Below, one piece after another: positions 26,353 to 38,206 of a stretch of DNA of 64,000 bases. Source of the DNA: Gerris lacustris. Lineage: Eukaryota; Arthropoda; Insecta; Hemiptera; Gerridae. The stretch spans positions 38,227,115 through 38,291,114 of the forward strand of contig OX578278.1 of the NCBI GenBank assembly GCA_951217055.1, written 5' to 3'. Under the pieces are notes generated by a model. That model was given only the letters and a program-made list of their open reading frames with translations. It was not told the DNA's origin and ran no database searches. Made by a program: the position numbers and the translations under genes. Within the stretch, counting starts at the first letter, position 1. Each line of letters begins with the position of its first letter.

Positions 26353-27037
26353 GAGGAGCCTGGTATCAAAGACGGACATTCGACATTTTTTCCGAATTTC
26401 AGTTATCAATTGTATTTTTATAGATTTTTGGCTGCTGCATCAGATTCTGCTATCTATTTGAAATGCTATCTAGTAAAATGCAATAATATTTGTAGTTTGT
26501 TTCAAATACGGACAAGTCAAACACACGTTTTGCTTCAAAAGTGGACATAATTGAAACAGCCAATCAGGAGGCTGCATTTTACTAACTCGTTCCTATGATG
26601 CACTGCGGGCTTTAGCATCTGAATACCTACTCCTACCATTTTGCCATACATGTTTAGAAAAATGATACCCCGAAATCGAGAAATCAATTTTAGCTCTAAA
26701 TTTTGGGGCACTACCCCCTAAGAATTCTGAAAACGTGAAAAAAATATTTCTCCAATATTATTATTCTAACCATTATTTTAAACGTCATTTTGCTTAAAAA
26801 ACGGACAAAACCTTGTGTTTGTTTCAAAAGCGGACAACTCCACTTTTTAACTCCATTTAGCAGCTAAAATATCAAAGAAATTCACGTTTTCAGTACTTCT
26901 AACTAGTTTTGAGTCCATTAAGAATCTGCAGAAAAAAAATTATTGCTCTAGCATCTGTAGGATTTGAGCTACAGTTTTTCGGCTCTCCTGTAAAATTTTG
27001 AAATGTGCTCTTGTCCGTCTTTGATACTAAGCTCCTC
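26353..27037. mobile_element. 685-bp MITE with TA target duplication
   Basis: Ends are an imperfect inverted repeat of about 25 bp: GAGGAGCCTGGTATCAAAGA on the left and, reversed, GAGGAGCTTAGTATCAAAGA on the right. TA flanks both sides (26351-26352 and 27038-27039), as for Tc1/mariner-type elements. Inside are four same-orientation copies of a motif like TTTCAAAAGCGGACAA (ending near 26515, 26547, 26807 and 26836), arranged as two pairs. There is no ORF, so mobility would need a transposase supplied elsewhere. Confidence 0.8.
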
Positions 27038-27039
27038 TA

Positions 27040-28147
27040 TATATTCTAGTACACTAAACATGCCTCACAAATTAAGGGGTTTATTCCTTAGACTATTTTA
27101 AGAATAATTATACCTTAAAAATGTATACGAAAATCGTTTAATTTCGAAGATACAGGGCCAGATTTAAAAAAAAAATGTCAAAAAGAAATAGCAAATTTCA
27201 TACGTAGTTGATTAACTTTCCATCGAGATCTAAATCATTTACTCTTTTTGACATTTTTCAAACTGATTGTCGCGTGTATTTTTGTGTGATAATTTTACAT
27301 TTGTTACTGACGCTATCTTATATCAAGACGCTATACGAACGCCAAGATGACTCATATGAATTCTATTTATGGAGTTACAAATGGAAATTCGGTAGAGGCT
27401 AAGGTGTTGTCCGGTGAACATTTTCCCAGTCGTCATGCTACTGATAGAAAACCCTTCCAAAGTATTCACCTACGTCTTTATGAAAAAAGCATAAGCAAAG
27501 ACGTGTTTAAAGGCACGTTAAAACCAAATGGAGGGACAAGGTAGGCCAAACACATTAACAACGGTAAAATTGGAAGAAAATGTGTTGAACATGGTAGATC
27601 CAGGTACTGCTATCGGAATAATGGAAAATACGTTCAATGTAAATTACATGACTGTGTGGAAAATTTTGAAGCAGCAGTGCTTGTATCCGAACCACATTCA
27701 TCGAGTTCAGGAACTTATTTTCTTCCATATATTGCATTTTGTGAATGGCTTCTCCAAACATTGATTCAAATCCCGCAACTACTGACGTGGATTCTTTTTA
27801 CCGATAAAGCAATTTTCTCATGGCATGCAATCAGAAACTTTCAAAATAACCATATGAGTGCTAGTGAAAATCCGCATGCGGCACTTGAAGATCGTTTCAA
27901 ACATCAATTTTCAATAAATGTTTGAGAAGATGAATGCATGAATCATAGCTGGGGGTAGTCATTTTCAGCATTAATTGCAATTAAGCATCTTGAAAGTAAT
28001 ATACATTTTTTATTTAAAAAAAAAAAATCTAGCCCTGCATCTTCGAAATGAAATTATTTTTGAAAAATCGTCTAAGGTATAATTATTATTAAAATAGTCC
28101 AAGAATAACCCCATTGATTTTTGTCGCATGTTTAGTATAAACCCTGT
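27040..28147 (+). mobile_element. Internally deleted mariner-like transposon, second family
   Basis: About 1.1 kb. Terminal inverted repeats of roughly 120 bp lie at about 27045-27175 and 28020-28147. Shared strings, reading inward, are CTAAACATGC, GACTATTTTAA, AATAATTATACCTTA and TTTCGAAGATACAGGG. The right outer end is ACAGGGTTTATA (reversed). The left end directly abuts the 685-bp MITE. The interior carries the N-terminal two-thirds of a transposase with the catalytic C-terminus deleted. Confidence 0.8.
27347..27927 (+). pseudogene. Truncated mariner-like transposase
   Basis: Three overlapping frames together read as one transposase: a segment with FPSRHATDRKPFQSIHLRLY, then GTRPNT-like and TVKLEENVLNMVD, FNVNYMTVWKILKQQCLYPN (the helix-turn-helix region), a VQEL segment, then FTDKAIFSWHAIRNFQNNHM and SENPHAALEDRFKHQFSINV. 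This is the order of the 6209-8223 transposase, including the first catalytic Asp in FTDKA, but a different family. After SINV a stop appears and the DG and SPDLTP catalytic blocks are absent. Frameshifts and this deletion make it inactive. Confidence 0.8.
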
Positions 28148-28362
28148 ACAAAGTTAGGACTGTAATTAGTTATAAACAGCTACAATTTCTTTGCTCTCGC
28201 TTTCTGTTTATTTTTTATTGTTACATCAAGGATAAATGAACTAAATGGTTTTTTAATCCTCCAATATGTACAAAATAATTAAAGAATCACACTTAACTGA
28301 ATATTTTTGAGCTGAGTGAAGCGAAGGTCTTATACCACACTTTGCATTTGTTTGGACGCATA

Positions 28363-28620
28363 CCTCCTAAACGGCTCAACCGATCCATCCAACAAAATTC
28401 GGTACGGTCATAGTGTCCAACCACAAGAAAGAATAAATAAAATGGTCCAAATTGGTACACAGGGGTACGAGGTACTAAAGTTTCCTCCTGAACGGCTAAA
28501 CTGATCCGCACAAATGTGGTACGGTCATACCTAGTGACCAATCACAGGAAGGTATAAATCTGATATGGTCCAAATTGGTACACAGGGGTACGGGTACGGG
28601 GTGCGGGGTACAAAAGTAAA
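28363..28620 (+). repeat. Family E tandem duplication, 121-bp unit
   Basis: Unit 1 begins CCTCCTAAACGGCTCAACCG at 28363, unit 2 CCTCCTGAACGGCTAAACTG at 28484. Both continue with GGTACGGTCATA, TGGTCCAAATTGGTACACAG and a GGTAC-rich end. The following sequence to about 28680 includes CGTTGGAAAGCTCTTAAG, shared with 23735-23870. Confidence 0.85.
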
Positions 28621-28680
28621 AATAGTATATGCCTTTAATGATGCTTGTTGCTTGTCGTTGGAAAGCTCTTAAGAGTAGAG

Positions 28681-29459
28681 TTATTGTTGTTATTGAGAGG
28701 GGTAAAATAGAAAAAATGCTTTTTAATTAAAAATGAGATATATTACTATTTTTGATCTGATTTCAGCTGTTTATAAATGAACATGTTTATTGTTAACTAT
28801 CAGCTGTTTAATATATACTGCGTACTGCATTAATAACGCATGAATAACATTTACGATTAATATGCAAGCTCAGCTCAATATTGCAAGCAGATATCTGCAT
28901 TGCACACCTAGTAAATACTTGATTGCAATATACTGCAGAAGAAATGTCAGAGGTAAGTCTAATCATCTCTAACGTAACTTTTTAATTTCTTTGAAATCGA
29001 TTTAGTAGTTTAGACTGACCACAGTCAGACATTTTCAAAAAACTAGGTACTATTTTGAAAGTGTAAATACATAAAAGTCTACTAGGCACACATGGTGGTT
29101 CGACTACTTCGGATCGAATTGGTCCAACACAGCAAGGCATGTCCACTACATCGACGTGTATGAGATAATTGATAATTTATCATGCTGGTACATAAAAACC
29201 GTATAAAAGTATACTGTTTTTAATTACTTATTATAAAAGGATGATCTATTACGTGAACATTAGTTGTTAATTTCTCCAACCTAATTATGTTCATATTGTC
29301 TCAGATTTTTTAAATTATTATTTTATGTGCCACGATCCTCATGACGTTCGCTGGCGGCATATCATAACGGCATGGAGATATATCTCTTAATCGAAATGTT
29401 ACAAAAAAAAGACTCAAAGAAAACATGTACTCAATGAAATCTGTCCGTACAAGTTGCTT
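28681..29459. other. Unassigned AT-rich DNA
   Basis: No gene recognised. Confidence 0.35.
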
Positions 29460-30100
29460 TGCCGTTTAGAAGTCTCGTACTGTATTATAATCAAGGATGA
29501 CGTGGACGGCGAAACTAAAGAGAGATTTGAAAATCAAAATATATTTCTGTCTTGAATCTAGAGAGGAGTCGACAAATGAAACGGTTTTGTGGAAGTAAGC
29601 GTGACGGAGGAGTTGAGACATTGTAAAAATAAAATAAATGATACGTATAAAGAAGTCTGACAATCGAATCTAGATGTGGACGAGGCCCGAGAACGAGTGT
29701 AAGAACCCGTCTCGAGCCCGTGTTCCGACGGACAAGTGGGCTCACAAGTGGAGAACAACCCTCGACAGAATGAGACAAGACACCTTCGGAACTGTTACTG
29801 ATAAATCGTCGGACAAGTGGCGTCCTATGTTATTTTTTAATTCGGAACGACGAACAGTCTTAAAAGAACCAACAAGTTTTCGAATCGTTCGAAGCTTGGA
29901 GGATTTAATGCTAATGAGCCACCGACGAGACTTTATTTCTCCAACCTGTCTACTCGGTTCCGTAATTAACACCGCGCTAAAACCGATCCGTAATGATCCG
30001 AGTCGAATCCACGTCGGAAGTGTAGAAAAGAAGTATCGTTTGATCACGATCGTACAAGAAATTCCTTTCTTACTATATGCCGATCATTCTTAAACAGATC
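29460..30100 (+). other. CpG-richer stretch with a 139-residue open frame (29674-30093)
   Basis: This block is less AT-rich and has more CG dinucleotides than its surroundings. The plus-strand frame 29674-30093 encodes 139 residues, the longest non-repeat ORF in the window apart from transposase pieces. It is basic and polar, with two DKW-containing strings (PTDKWAHKWRT and SSDKWRPM). I recognise no family, signal peptide or membrane segment. The opposite strand is also open (101 residues, 29742-30047), which argues against coding. It could be a young insertion of an unknown element or an exon. Confidence 0.25.
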
Positions 30101-31783
30101 TTCGGAGATGAAGTTTATTGATATCATCAATTCAAGGACCTTTTATTTGACTTCATAGCAATTTTTTTTATTGTTGACCGATGTTCAATTGTTATCGACT
30201 CGTGATCTTCAATGTTGGCAAAGAATGCCGCTGTCATGAATGCTATGCTTGAAGTGCTTAGACAGGTCAGATGGAGTGTTCAGAACACGGAGACCTCTCC
30301 TGTCCAAACTTGTTCCGACTCAAGATTCCTGACGTTGAAGATCAGCAGAAAGAAGATACTCGGCTGTAATTATTCATCTGAATGCTAAACCCTTACCGTG
30401 ATATTTTGATTGTAATGATCATCCGTGACTGTCTTGAACAAATTATCATTTCTTTTGTTGTTGAAACAGGTGAACCTGAGTGGAACAGTAATCTTTTGAA
30501 CACTCTACTTATACACGCTGTTTTGAACATCGCTTTTATTTATAAATTACTACCTCCAACCCTACGGATTTTTTTTCACTTTGTCTAGTGCTTTTTATTT
30601 AAAATAATTTAACAGAATTTAGATAGCAGGTTCTTCTAAAGCCCTTCAAACGGACAAGTTCAGCTTTTCTTTTGGTCGAGAAAATCAGTGTTTGTTTGTC
30701 TTTTCTGTTTTGTCGATTTGGTAGGAGCCTGGTTTAACAACCATTTTTAAAGACAACCTTTTCAGACATATTGACGAGAATACGTCAAAACTTTTGTTTT
30801 AATTTCCTCACTGTAAGCCACTATAAACCGTATGTCTGCAAACAGTTCTAAAAAGAAGTTTTCTAATTATAAGTTTAGAGTTACCTTTTCTTTAATCAAA
30901 GTCAGACTGGCAGACTTACCAATAATAATATATTGATGTTATTCTAGTTATAATCTTAAGGCAATTAATGCACATTAGGCGGTGAATATTGAAACTTTTT
31001 TTGGGTCTAGGGAACGTATTTTTTAATACCTCACTAATCATAGAAAAACACCGTAGATATCAAATAACGAATCTATATTAATCTCCAGTAGGAGACAAAT
31101 ATTCCGTTTCTTTACGCCAAGCGTATCTAGAAGAATATCGTGCGAGAAAATACTTGTTTCTCAAAAGCAAGGTAACTAAACGCCTTGAATAATCCGGTTT
31201 TATTTCTTTTTTTTATGTACACAATTTCAGCAATGTTAAAAAAAAGTCACTGAGAGAGTTGCAAATATACTAAAATAATTCAAATAAAAAATAACTAGAT
31301 AATGTGTATGATTCGAAGCAATAGTAATTAACTATAATTTTTCAACAATTATCACTAATTTCACGATATTAGCAACCATAGAGTAAGTAATCTTAGATGA
31401 CGTTTTGTAGCTAATTGTAAATGATTTCTAAGATTAAAAGGTCTCAATACTCCGAGATTTTATCACGCTTAAAGTAATTAAAACAGTTAAATAATAAATG
31501 ACTTATTTTAAAAACTAAAAAACCAATATTCACTATATAGGAGCGTTTAATAATAATTATTCTAGTGGAGAATCAAAGCTCATCAACATTAATTACAGAA
31601 TTGGATTAATTAACAGTAAGTATTAAGTACAAAGATAGGTAGTGAAACTTTGATTGACATCAGAGGTACACATAGGAGAAATTAAATTAAAGGAATTACT
31701 AAGATGAAACCCAATAATAGAGCCATTAAATCTAACACTTAAAGTTTAGCTCATGCAAACTTAAATTTATTTTAAAATAACTG

Positions 31784-31786
<3 letters not shown>
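30101..31786. other. Unassigned DNA
   Basis: No feature recognised. A 68-residue plus-strand frame at 30382-30588 is hydrophobic at its end but unconvincing as a gene. Confidence 0.35.

Positions 31787-31825
<39 letters not shown>
31787..31825. repeat. Poly-T tract, 39 bp
   Basis: Pure T run. It could be the poly-A tail of a minus-strand retroposon, but nothing to its right was recognised as a retroposon body. Confidence 0.8.
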
Positions 31826-31826
<1 letters not shown>

Positions 31827-32199
31827 GTTTCTTTAGGTCCAAATCGACATGACATTAAACCTGTAAGGAAAGTAATTTTATTTCCTTGTATCATTCAGGA
31901 CCACCATTTTGCATTACACATTGGCTTTGCGGTCATAGTATTTCTATAAAATTATAAAACTTTTATGGGGAAAAAGTAAGGTATTGAATCAGATTTTCGT
32001 TAGTTAAAAGAAGAATGCGGTTAACACCTCTATGGTAGATTTTTTTATATACGATATGCATTATTAACTGCGGTTAATAAGAACGATTAGGATCCTTTTA
32101 GCCAAAAGAGCTAATGTCAAAGACAATGGAAACACGCCATTGCATATATAGCATGAAGTAAAGGAAAGTTATTCAATAGTTATTTACGCACCAAGGGAG

Positions 32200-32330
32200 T
32201 AAAGTAAGTGATTGCACCCTGAGCGATGAAGTTGGTTCCTGAGGCGGAGCCGAGGGAGTTAATTATCGCGAGGGTGCAAATGATTTTTACTCCTGAGATA
32301 CGTACAAGATTTTACCTCCAGAAAGGTGAA
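32200..32330. repeat. GCCGAGG-type repeat module, second copy
   Basis: GAGGCGGAGCCGAGGGAGTT followed by TCCTGAGATACGTACAAG and CCTCCAGAAAGG matches the series at 17450-17610. On the minus strand at 33411-33540, related pieces (GCCGAGCCACAGGAAG; TTACCTCCAGGCGGG) occur in a different order. Confidence 0.5.
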
Positions 32331-32368
32331 AAAAAAATACGAGTGGTGTCGCGAGACACTCGGTAGGA

Positions 32369-33108
32369 ACGAAGTTCCTTATATTTTTCATTAAATATAA
32401 ATTTTAAAATCACAGTGCTAAGTACGTATACATTGCTGACTACTTATACATGGCGGAGTTAGAAAAGAGACAAAATTAAATGTAACGAACGGTTTGTAGC
32501 TGGCAGAGTTAAGGCAAAATTAAAAGAAAATCATTATTTTTATAATTAAAGCAAGCGTCTTACTATAAATATATATTAAATATAAGAAAAAAGTTGATCA
32601 TGATGAGTTTATAGTGAAAGAGTATGTTTGTTAAAGGAGTTTGGATTGAAATAAGGCTGTTTTCTACCTACCCGGCCAATTAATTTAAAATATTATAAAA
32701 TATATCTCTTCCCTACTCTACAGCTTTTGCTTGTATCAGGGTGAAATTTTATTTATTTACAAAACAAAGTGTCATTTTTTACATATACTATAACAAAAAT
32801 AATCAAAACAAGTCAAGTTACAGGCTTCCTTAATAATACTTTTTCCCGTCTTTTAAAGCTTACGTTTACGCGAGCGTTGCGTGTGAACGCTTGGGCGGAT
32901 AACGTTTTCCGACGAACTCGGCCTGGGCATTGGTAAAATGAACATGTGTACCAAATTTCATCTAACTCGGTGTGCTTTTACTCAAGTTATCGTCATCTGT
33001 AGATTTCGTGACGGATTTTGTGACGGTTATTTTGTGACGGTGATTTTGGTCGTTTTTTTCGGATTCACTCCCGGGCTCCAAAACGTGCCATAAGGAACTT
33101 CGTTCCAA
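32369..33108. mobile_element. Probable TIR element bounded by GGAACGAAGTTCCTTAT
   Basis: GGAACGAAGTTCCTTAT at the left edge recurs exactly in inverted orientation at the right (ATAAGGAACTTCGTTCC), about 740 bp apart, with A/T-rich matching extension on both. The interior has a GTGACGG repeat at 33007-33043 (three units about 15 bp apart) and the string TACCAAATTTCATCTAACTC, typical of insect transposon debris. No ORF. Confidence 0.5.
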
Positions 33109-33316
33109 AAATATGAAAAGATTTTAATTTTAAATTATTTTTTTTCAACACAAAATGCATACTTTTATATTTATTTAAAACAAAAATTGTGAGATATAAT
33201 ATTAACAATTCTCAAACTATCAAATAACTTTATATTTAAATATAAAAGAGCAAATTTAAAAAAGAACTAATAAATTTAACTAAAAAAAAACACAATTAAT
33301 AGAACATTTACTCAAA

Positions 33317-33372
33317 ACACGGAGCGTTTTAAAACAAAACAAAGAAATTTTGTTTTAAATCGCTCCGTGTAT
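33317..33372. repeat. Hairpin with CACGGAGCG arms
   Basis: CACGGAGCGTTTTAAAACAA and TTGTTTTAAATCGCTCCGTG form a nearly perfect stem around a short A-rich loop. Confidence 0.8.
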
Positions 33373-33540
33373 TCGTTTAAACACAGTTATTTTACTAGAA
33401 TTAAGTTGGCTGCACTGAGTTACGCCATAACTCCCTGCTATAACTTCCTGTGGCTCGGCAAGTCGGTTACTCACTTCACCCTAAAAACCAGGCAGTTAAG
33501 TTAACTTCTTCTCCCGCCTGGAGGTAAATGTTATTACAAC

Positions 33541-35055
33541 TCCACAAGCTAATTAAAAATATAATTAATCAAAATTATTATTAAATTCAATCTGCTTCTA
33601 TAATTACCGTAAGCAATCAAATACATTTTTTTAGGTAGACATATATTATAAAAGTAATATATTAAGTACATATAGCATAATTGTTACGTATATATTTTAA
33701 TTTTAGTCTAACACAATCGAAATCCCTCTGAATAAAGTGTATCTGAGTGCACGGCTGTGCGCGTGGCCAGGTTCCTGTAAGCTTGCAGTGTCTCCTTACT
33801 TGAATCAATTCACCCGGTTTTTCTCATCCTCGTATCTCTGCTTCCTCTTACAATGGGCAATTGATATTTGCAGCATAGACAAACAGCTACTGATTTTAAA
33901 AGATCAAGAAGATGATTCTATGACTTTTTTCGTAGTTGTAGCTGGCTCCAACCAGATGATATTAATAATTTTTAAATTTTTGGCTATGGTCCCTCATAGC
34001 GTTCTGTATTTCTGATTGAATGGCTCAAATCTCATTCTAATGGTCTTTTTAAATCGAGTAATTATTATTTTATAAATTCGTCTTATTTGCTAAGAACATG
34101 AGAGTAAACTGACGGAAAAAATTCGACTTTTTTTCTTATTGAGTCTTCGTATTTCTATTATTATTATTTTTTTAACTTATGTATCAAATGTTTTGTGACT
34201 TATTTCTAATATTGACTGACTTTATTCTACAGGATTACAATTTATGTGGCGTAAAATATTAAGAGAACTTATTTATGTAAATAAAAAGAGAACTCAGAAG
34301 AAAAGAAAAAAAGTTCCCCTCCAAGTAAATAAAAAAGTGAGTCTATCGTCATTCAGAAACGGGGCAAGTATTTAGCAATAAAAAATTAAAAAGAAGTCTT
34401 TTTCATGAAAGTAGGAGTGAAGTGAGGTAGAAATCACTACATTGATTTGATTGGCAGACTTTTTTGGGTTGGGATTTGGAACTTGGCCCTTATTTACGGT
34501 AAGGTTTTTGCTGATACTAGATTTTTTAAGATAATAGATATACTACGTATATAAGAAAGTAAAAACGAACAAATTCTACTCACCCAAGAATTATATCGTT
34601 AAAATATTCGAACCCATTTCGCAGGTTGAAACAATTTATACAACAACAACTATTTTCAAAATAAATTAATATCAGTCAGTCCCAATAAAAACTCCTCGAA
34701 AAACTATTATTGAAAAGTAACTTTCAAAACTATGCTAAACAATGTCAAAAATCACAATATACTCATTGTTTCTACCTTCAAAATCAACAATTTTTATGAC
34801 AAGAAAGCAGTGTCTCTACTTTGCACCGTAATTTAATTTTCGATAGTTTAAAAAAAAAATTATAACTTGGTCAAATCTTAACAAAGGAAACGACAAAACA
34901 ATTAAATAACGTCTGTAGATTCTGTTACAGTTTGAAAATAAAAGGTGTTTTAATAAACACTGATTTTAATTGTTTAAAGGATGCCCAATAAATTCTATTA
35001 CTGTGACACCCTATATAAATAACAATAATAATAATAATAGTTATCTATTTGAATA
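33541..35055. other. Unassigned AT-rich DNA
   Basis: A 92-residue plus-strand frame at 33737-34015 has a hydrophobic centre but no known relatives to my knowledge. GTGACACCCTATATA near 35005 resembles a Tc1/mariner-type terminus without a partner. Confidence 0.35.
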
Positions 35056-35059
35056 TATG

Positions 35060-35823
35060 CAGTATGTCCCCAGTTTGAGTTGCCTTTAGGTGCAAATGAC
35101 AAAAAATAATTTTTTCGAGAAAAAGTTAGTCTTTATAACAAATTTTGTTTGTTTTGAAATGAAGAATTATCATATTAAAAATTTCGTACTATGTAAACTG
35201 CACCCAAAAATTATTATCATTACCCATTTTTATTTTGTAAAAAATAAGATTTGTTCTTTTTAGGTACAGAGTACATGGTACAATTATTTTAGCTAGATAA
35301 ATCTTCATATTATATATATTCATATATAAAAAATTATAAAGAATAACTTTTTTCTTAAAAAGTTAAAAATAATTACACTTATATCTTGGATAAATTTAGA
35401 GATTTGTACTTTTGGGGTACAGAGTGCATGATACAACATATTTTGTACGATTAATCTTCGTTTTAGAACAAGTTAAATTTTTATAAAGAGTAACTTTTTC
35501 TCGAAAAATGTTTTTTTTGGAATTTACACATATAGGCAACCCTAACTGGGGACAGTAGGGATGGGGTAATTTCTGACGAAAAATGTTCACTTTTTATGAC
35601 ATAAATTACCTTAGGATATTATATAAACAATTTTATAAAGAGTAAATTTTTTTTGAAAAATAAAAATAACCCCACTTTACTCTTAATACTATTTTAGAAA
35701 ATTAAAATTTTTGGTTGCAGTTTACGTAGTAAGAAATTTTTAATAAGATAGAGTAACTTTTTCTTGAAAAAAATTTTTTTTTGTCGTTTACACCTACAGG
35801 CAACTCGAACTGGGGACATACTG
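35060..35823. mobile_element. Family C TIR element with internal tandem repeats
   Basis: Both ends read CAGTATGTCCCCAGTT going inward and then match for about 80 bp (GAGTTGCCT, ACAAAAAA, AGAAAAAGTTA). TA-rich flanks suit Tc1/mariner-type insertion. Inside, a unit of about 150 bp recurs: TTATAAAGARTAACTTTTT-type strings at about 35334, 35481, 35632 and 35741, and GGTACAGAGT strings near 35263 and 35408. A third terminus-like copy (CCCTAACTGGGGACAGTA) lies at about 35540-35558. No ORF. Confidence 0.75.
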
Positions 35824-36399
35824 TATATATAACGTTTTAGTCTAAAATAAAATAAGGAAATTGACTTCAACTAAGACGATATGACAAGTCGAAAAAAATT
35901 GGGATTGCATCTACAAAATCGCAAAAAATATTATGTTACAATATCTTCAAAAACAAAAAAGGTACATGGTTGATGCAAAATAGCTAGGACACTATATATA
36001 AACATATAAATCCACGTATGTAACAGGTAACAATCTCAATTTTTTTTCAATATAAGAAAGGTTAGAATTTGAACCAATTTCCTGACAATATTCATACAGT
36101 TTAACATTTTAAAACAAGAAACCAAAAATAACAAAACACGAAAGAAGACAGAGTAGTTAGGACTAAGAACTGACTGTAGCAGTGCAGCCAACTCTCTAAA
36201 AGCATTTCGATGTTTATCGTGTTGACTAAGTCTACATATAGATAATGTTGTACGCTGTAGTTACGCCTTTACTCAAATACATCTCCCGTTGTGTTTCAAT
36301 CCATCAATATCTTATGTCCAGAGTTCCACGGTTTGCCAACAGCTGCAATCCACTTTCTCCGCATGTATTTTCAAGTATTCTTTACAGATAATTCATGAA
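35824..36399. other. Unassigned AT-rich DNA
   Basis: No feature recognised. Confidence 0.4.
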
Positions 36400-36915
36400 A
36401 TAGTCTGCCAATTAGTGTATAGTTTCCATGTGTCCTATTTCGAATAATTTAAGATTTTATGCTTTTACAATCTATTATTGTCAAATGTTTTTAATCTCCC
36501 CCCTCCCCCCCATTTAAATCTGTCAAAATTGATTGATTTTTTTCATGAATTAAAGTATCAATTCAGCAATATTTAATCTCTGTCAACAATCCATCCAAAT
36601 TTCATAAAAATCAGATAAGTACATACGAAGATATAGATGTAAATAAGTGTATGTTTGTGCGCATGTGTAAGAAAAACAAAAGAGCGTAAAAGGTTGAAAC
36701 TTTTATGGAACCAACAATAAGCTAATTGTGACTTAACATCCAAATTTCATTAAAATGGGACAAGTAGTTTTTAAGATATGTTGGTTCTCAAATATTGAGT
36801 GACCGACAGACAGACACGGAACCAAAAATGTTCCCCGGTTTCTGAAACGGATTTCTGTCTGAAATCGAAGACATAAAAAATCATAGCTTCCGTTACCTTT
36901 GGTAAGCTTGAAAGC
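36400..36915 (-). repeat. Family A dispersed repeat, full-length minus-strand copy
   Basis: The plus strand starts ATAGTCTGCCAATTAGTGTA (the 3' end reversed) and ends GCTTCCGTTACCTTTGGTAA followed by GCTTGAAAGC (the 5' hairpin reversed). The body keeps ATCCAAATTTCATTAAAATG, GACAGACAGACACGGAACC and TCTGAAACGGATTTCTGTCT. Confidence 0.9.
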
Positions 36916-37864
36916 AAAAATAAAATTTTATCTTACATATTACTTACGCAAAGAAAATTTAGTTAATTTTGCTATTGTTAATAAATTGTATATTAAATTT
37001 AATTATTTACAGATTCATTATTTGCATACACTTCTTCTAAATATATTAATTATTTTATTAAAACTTCGTTTTCGCCCCCTTATTTCTTTGTCTATCTTTG
37101 TTAGTAGAATAGTTTAATATATCTACTTATTTAAATATGGTAATAAAGGATGCGTATTCGGACGAAAATTGTTCGGGCATATTCGGCAGAGCAATCAAAT
37201 AGTGGCTACTTTGGCAACGGTAACTAAGTTGATCATTCAAATAGTTTTGATTTTTCATGCGTATTCTGATGGCCATATGTTCTAAATACACATTTTTTAC
37301 TATATTTTGGACTGTTAAGTACAATGGACGTCGGAAAATTAATCACCCTTATTGTATGTAAGTGTGGTTTCAAGTAATAAGTAATTGTGGGATATGACAA
37401 ATAAAAATGTATTTTGTGCTGGCGTAATTTGGTGGACTTTATAAAATATCATAAAACTTTTTTTAATTTCGTGAATGGTCTAGGTCTAGGACAAAAACAT
37501 TCGATACTCTACTTTATCGTCCCTTGCAGCAAACAATTCATTAACAAGTGCTGTTTTTCCACTATCAACAATATAAACATTAATAAAGGAATTTCAAATA
37601 ATAAAAATCAGCTATGGTTTCCATCTTCGCTAATACAAAGAAACAAACTGGTTGTCAAAATTCGCACACACTGTAAGCACAACGTTCTGATGACAAAATT
37701 GGATCTATTCGATCGACCAATTTTTTATCCAAATACGCTTCCACTGCAACTGTAAACTTATTCACTGGACATGAATGTGTTTGGACATGTATTTCTATTA
37801 TTATTATAAACAGTACGGTGATGTCCCTTGGTCTCAGCTCTTTCAACATATATAATATCGCCTT
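36916..37864. other. Unassigned AT-rich DNA
   Basis: The plus-strand frame 37414-37755 (113 residues) and opposite frame 37655-37849 show no motif I recognise; composition matches the surrounding non-coding DNA. Confidence 0.35.
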
Positions 37865-38206
37865 AGGGTACTTTTTTACTTTAGCACCCCCTATATCCCT
37901 TTGTGTTAATAGTTATTTAGACAAAGGAACATATACAGAGTTGCTAATATTCTTTACTCTAAATTACTATTAAGACATAGGGATATGTATTCCAATGTAC
38001 CTTGGGACAAAAGAATATCACACTTGTGTATATAATTGTGATCATATCCCTTAGTTTAATCAGCTATGAAGATAAAGGAATATTAAATATAAAACTGCCC
38101 CAGGAGTCTCAATGTCTTGGGGTGACAAACACACAAACCTTTGAGATATTTGTAAGGCAGACTATTGTTAAGAACCGAGAGGGGTGCTAAAGTAAAAAAG
38201 TGCCCT
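37865..38206. mobile_element. 342-bp MITE (family F) with 26-bp TIRs
   Basis: The left end AGGGTACTTTTTTACTTTAG continues CACCCC. The right end is its reverse complement with one mismatch. Inside, ATATCCCTTTGTGTTAAT at about 37891 and CATATCCCTTAGTTTAATCA at about 38043, plus inverted relatives, form sub-repeats that also occur at 22200-22360 and 49250-49500. No clear target duplication and no transposase. Confidence 0.8.

Noticed and set aside
31787..31825. Minus-strand retroposon suggested by the T run
   Set aside because: No SINE or LINE reading was found to the right of the tract, and no target duplication was identified.
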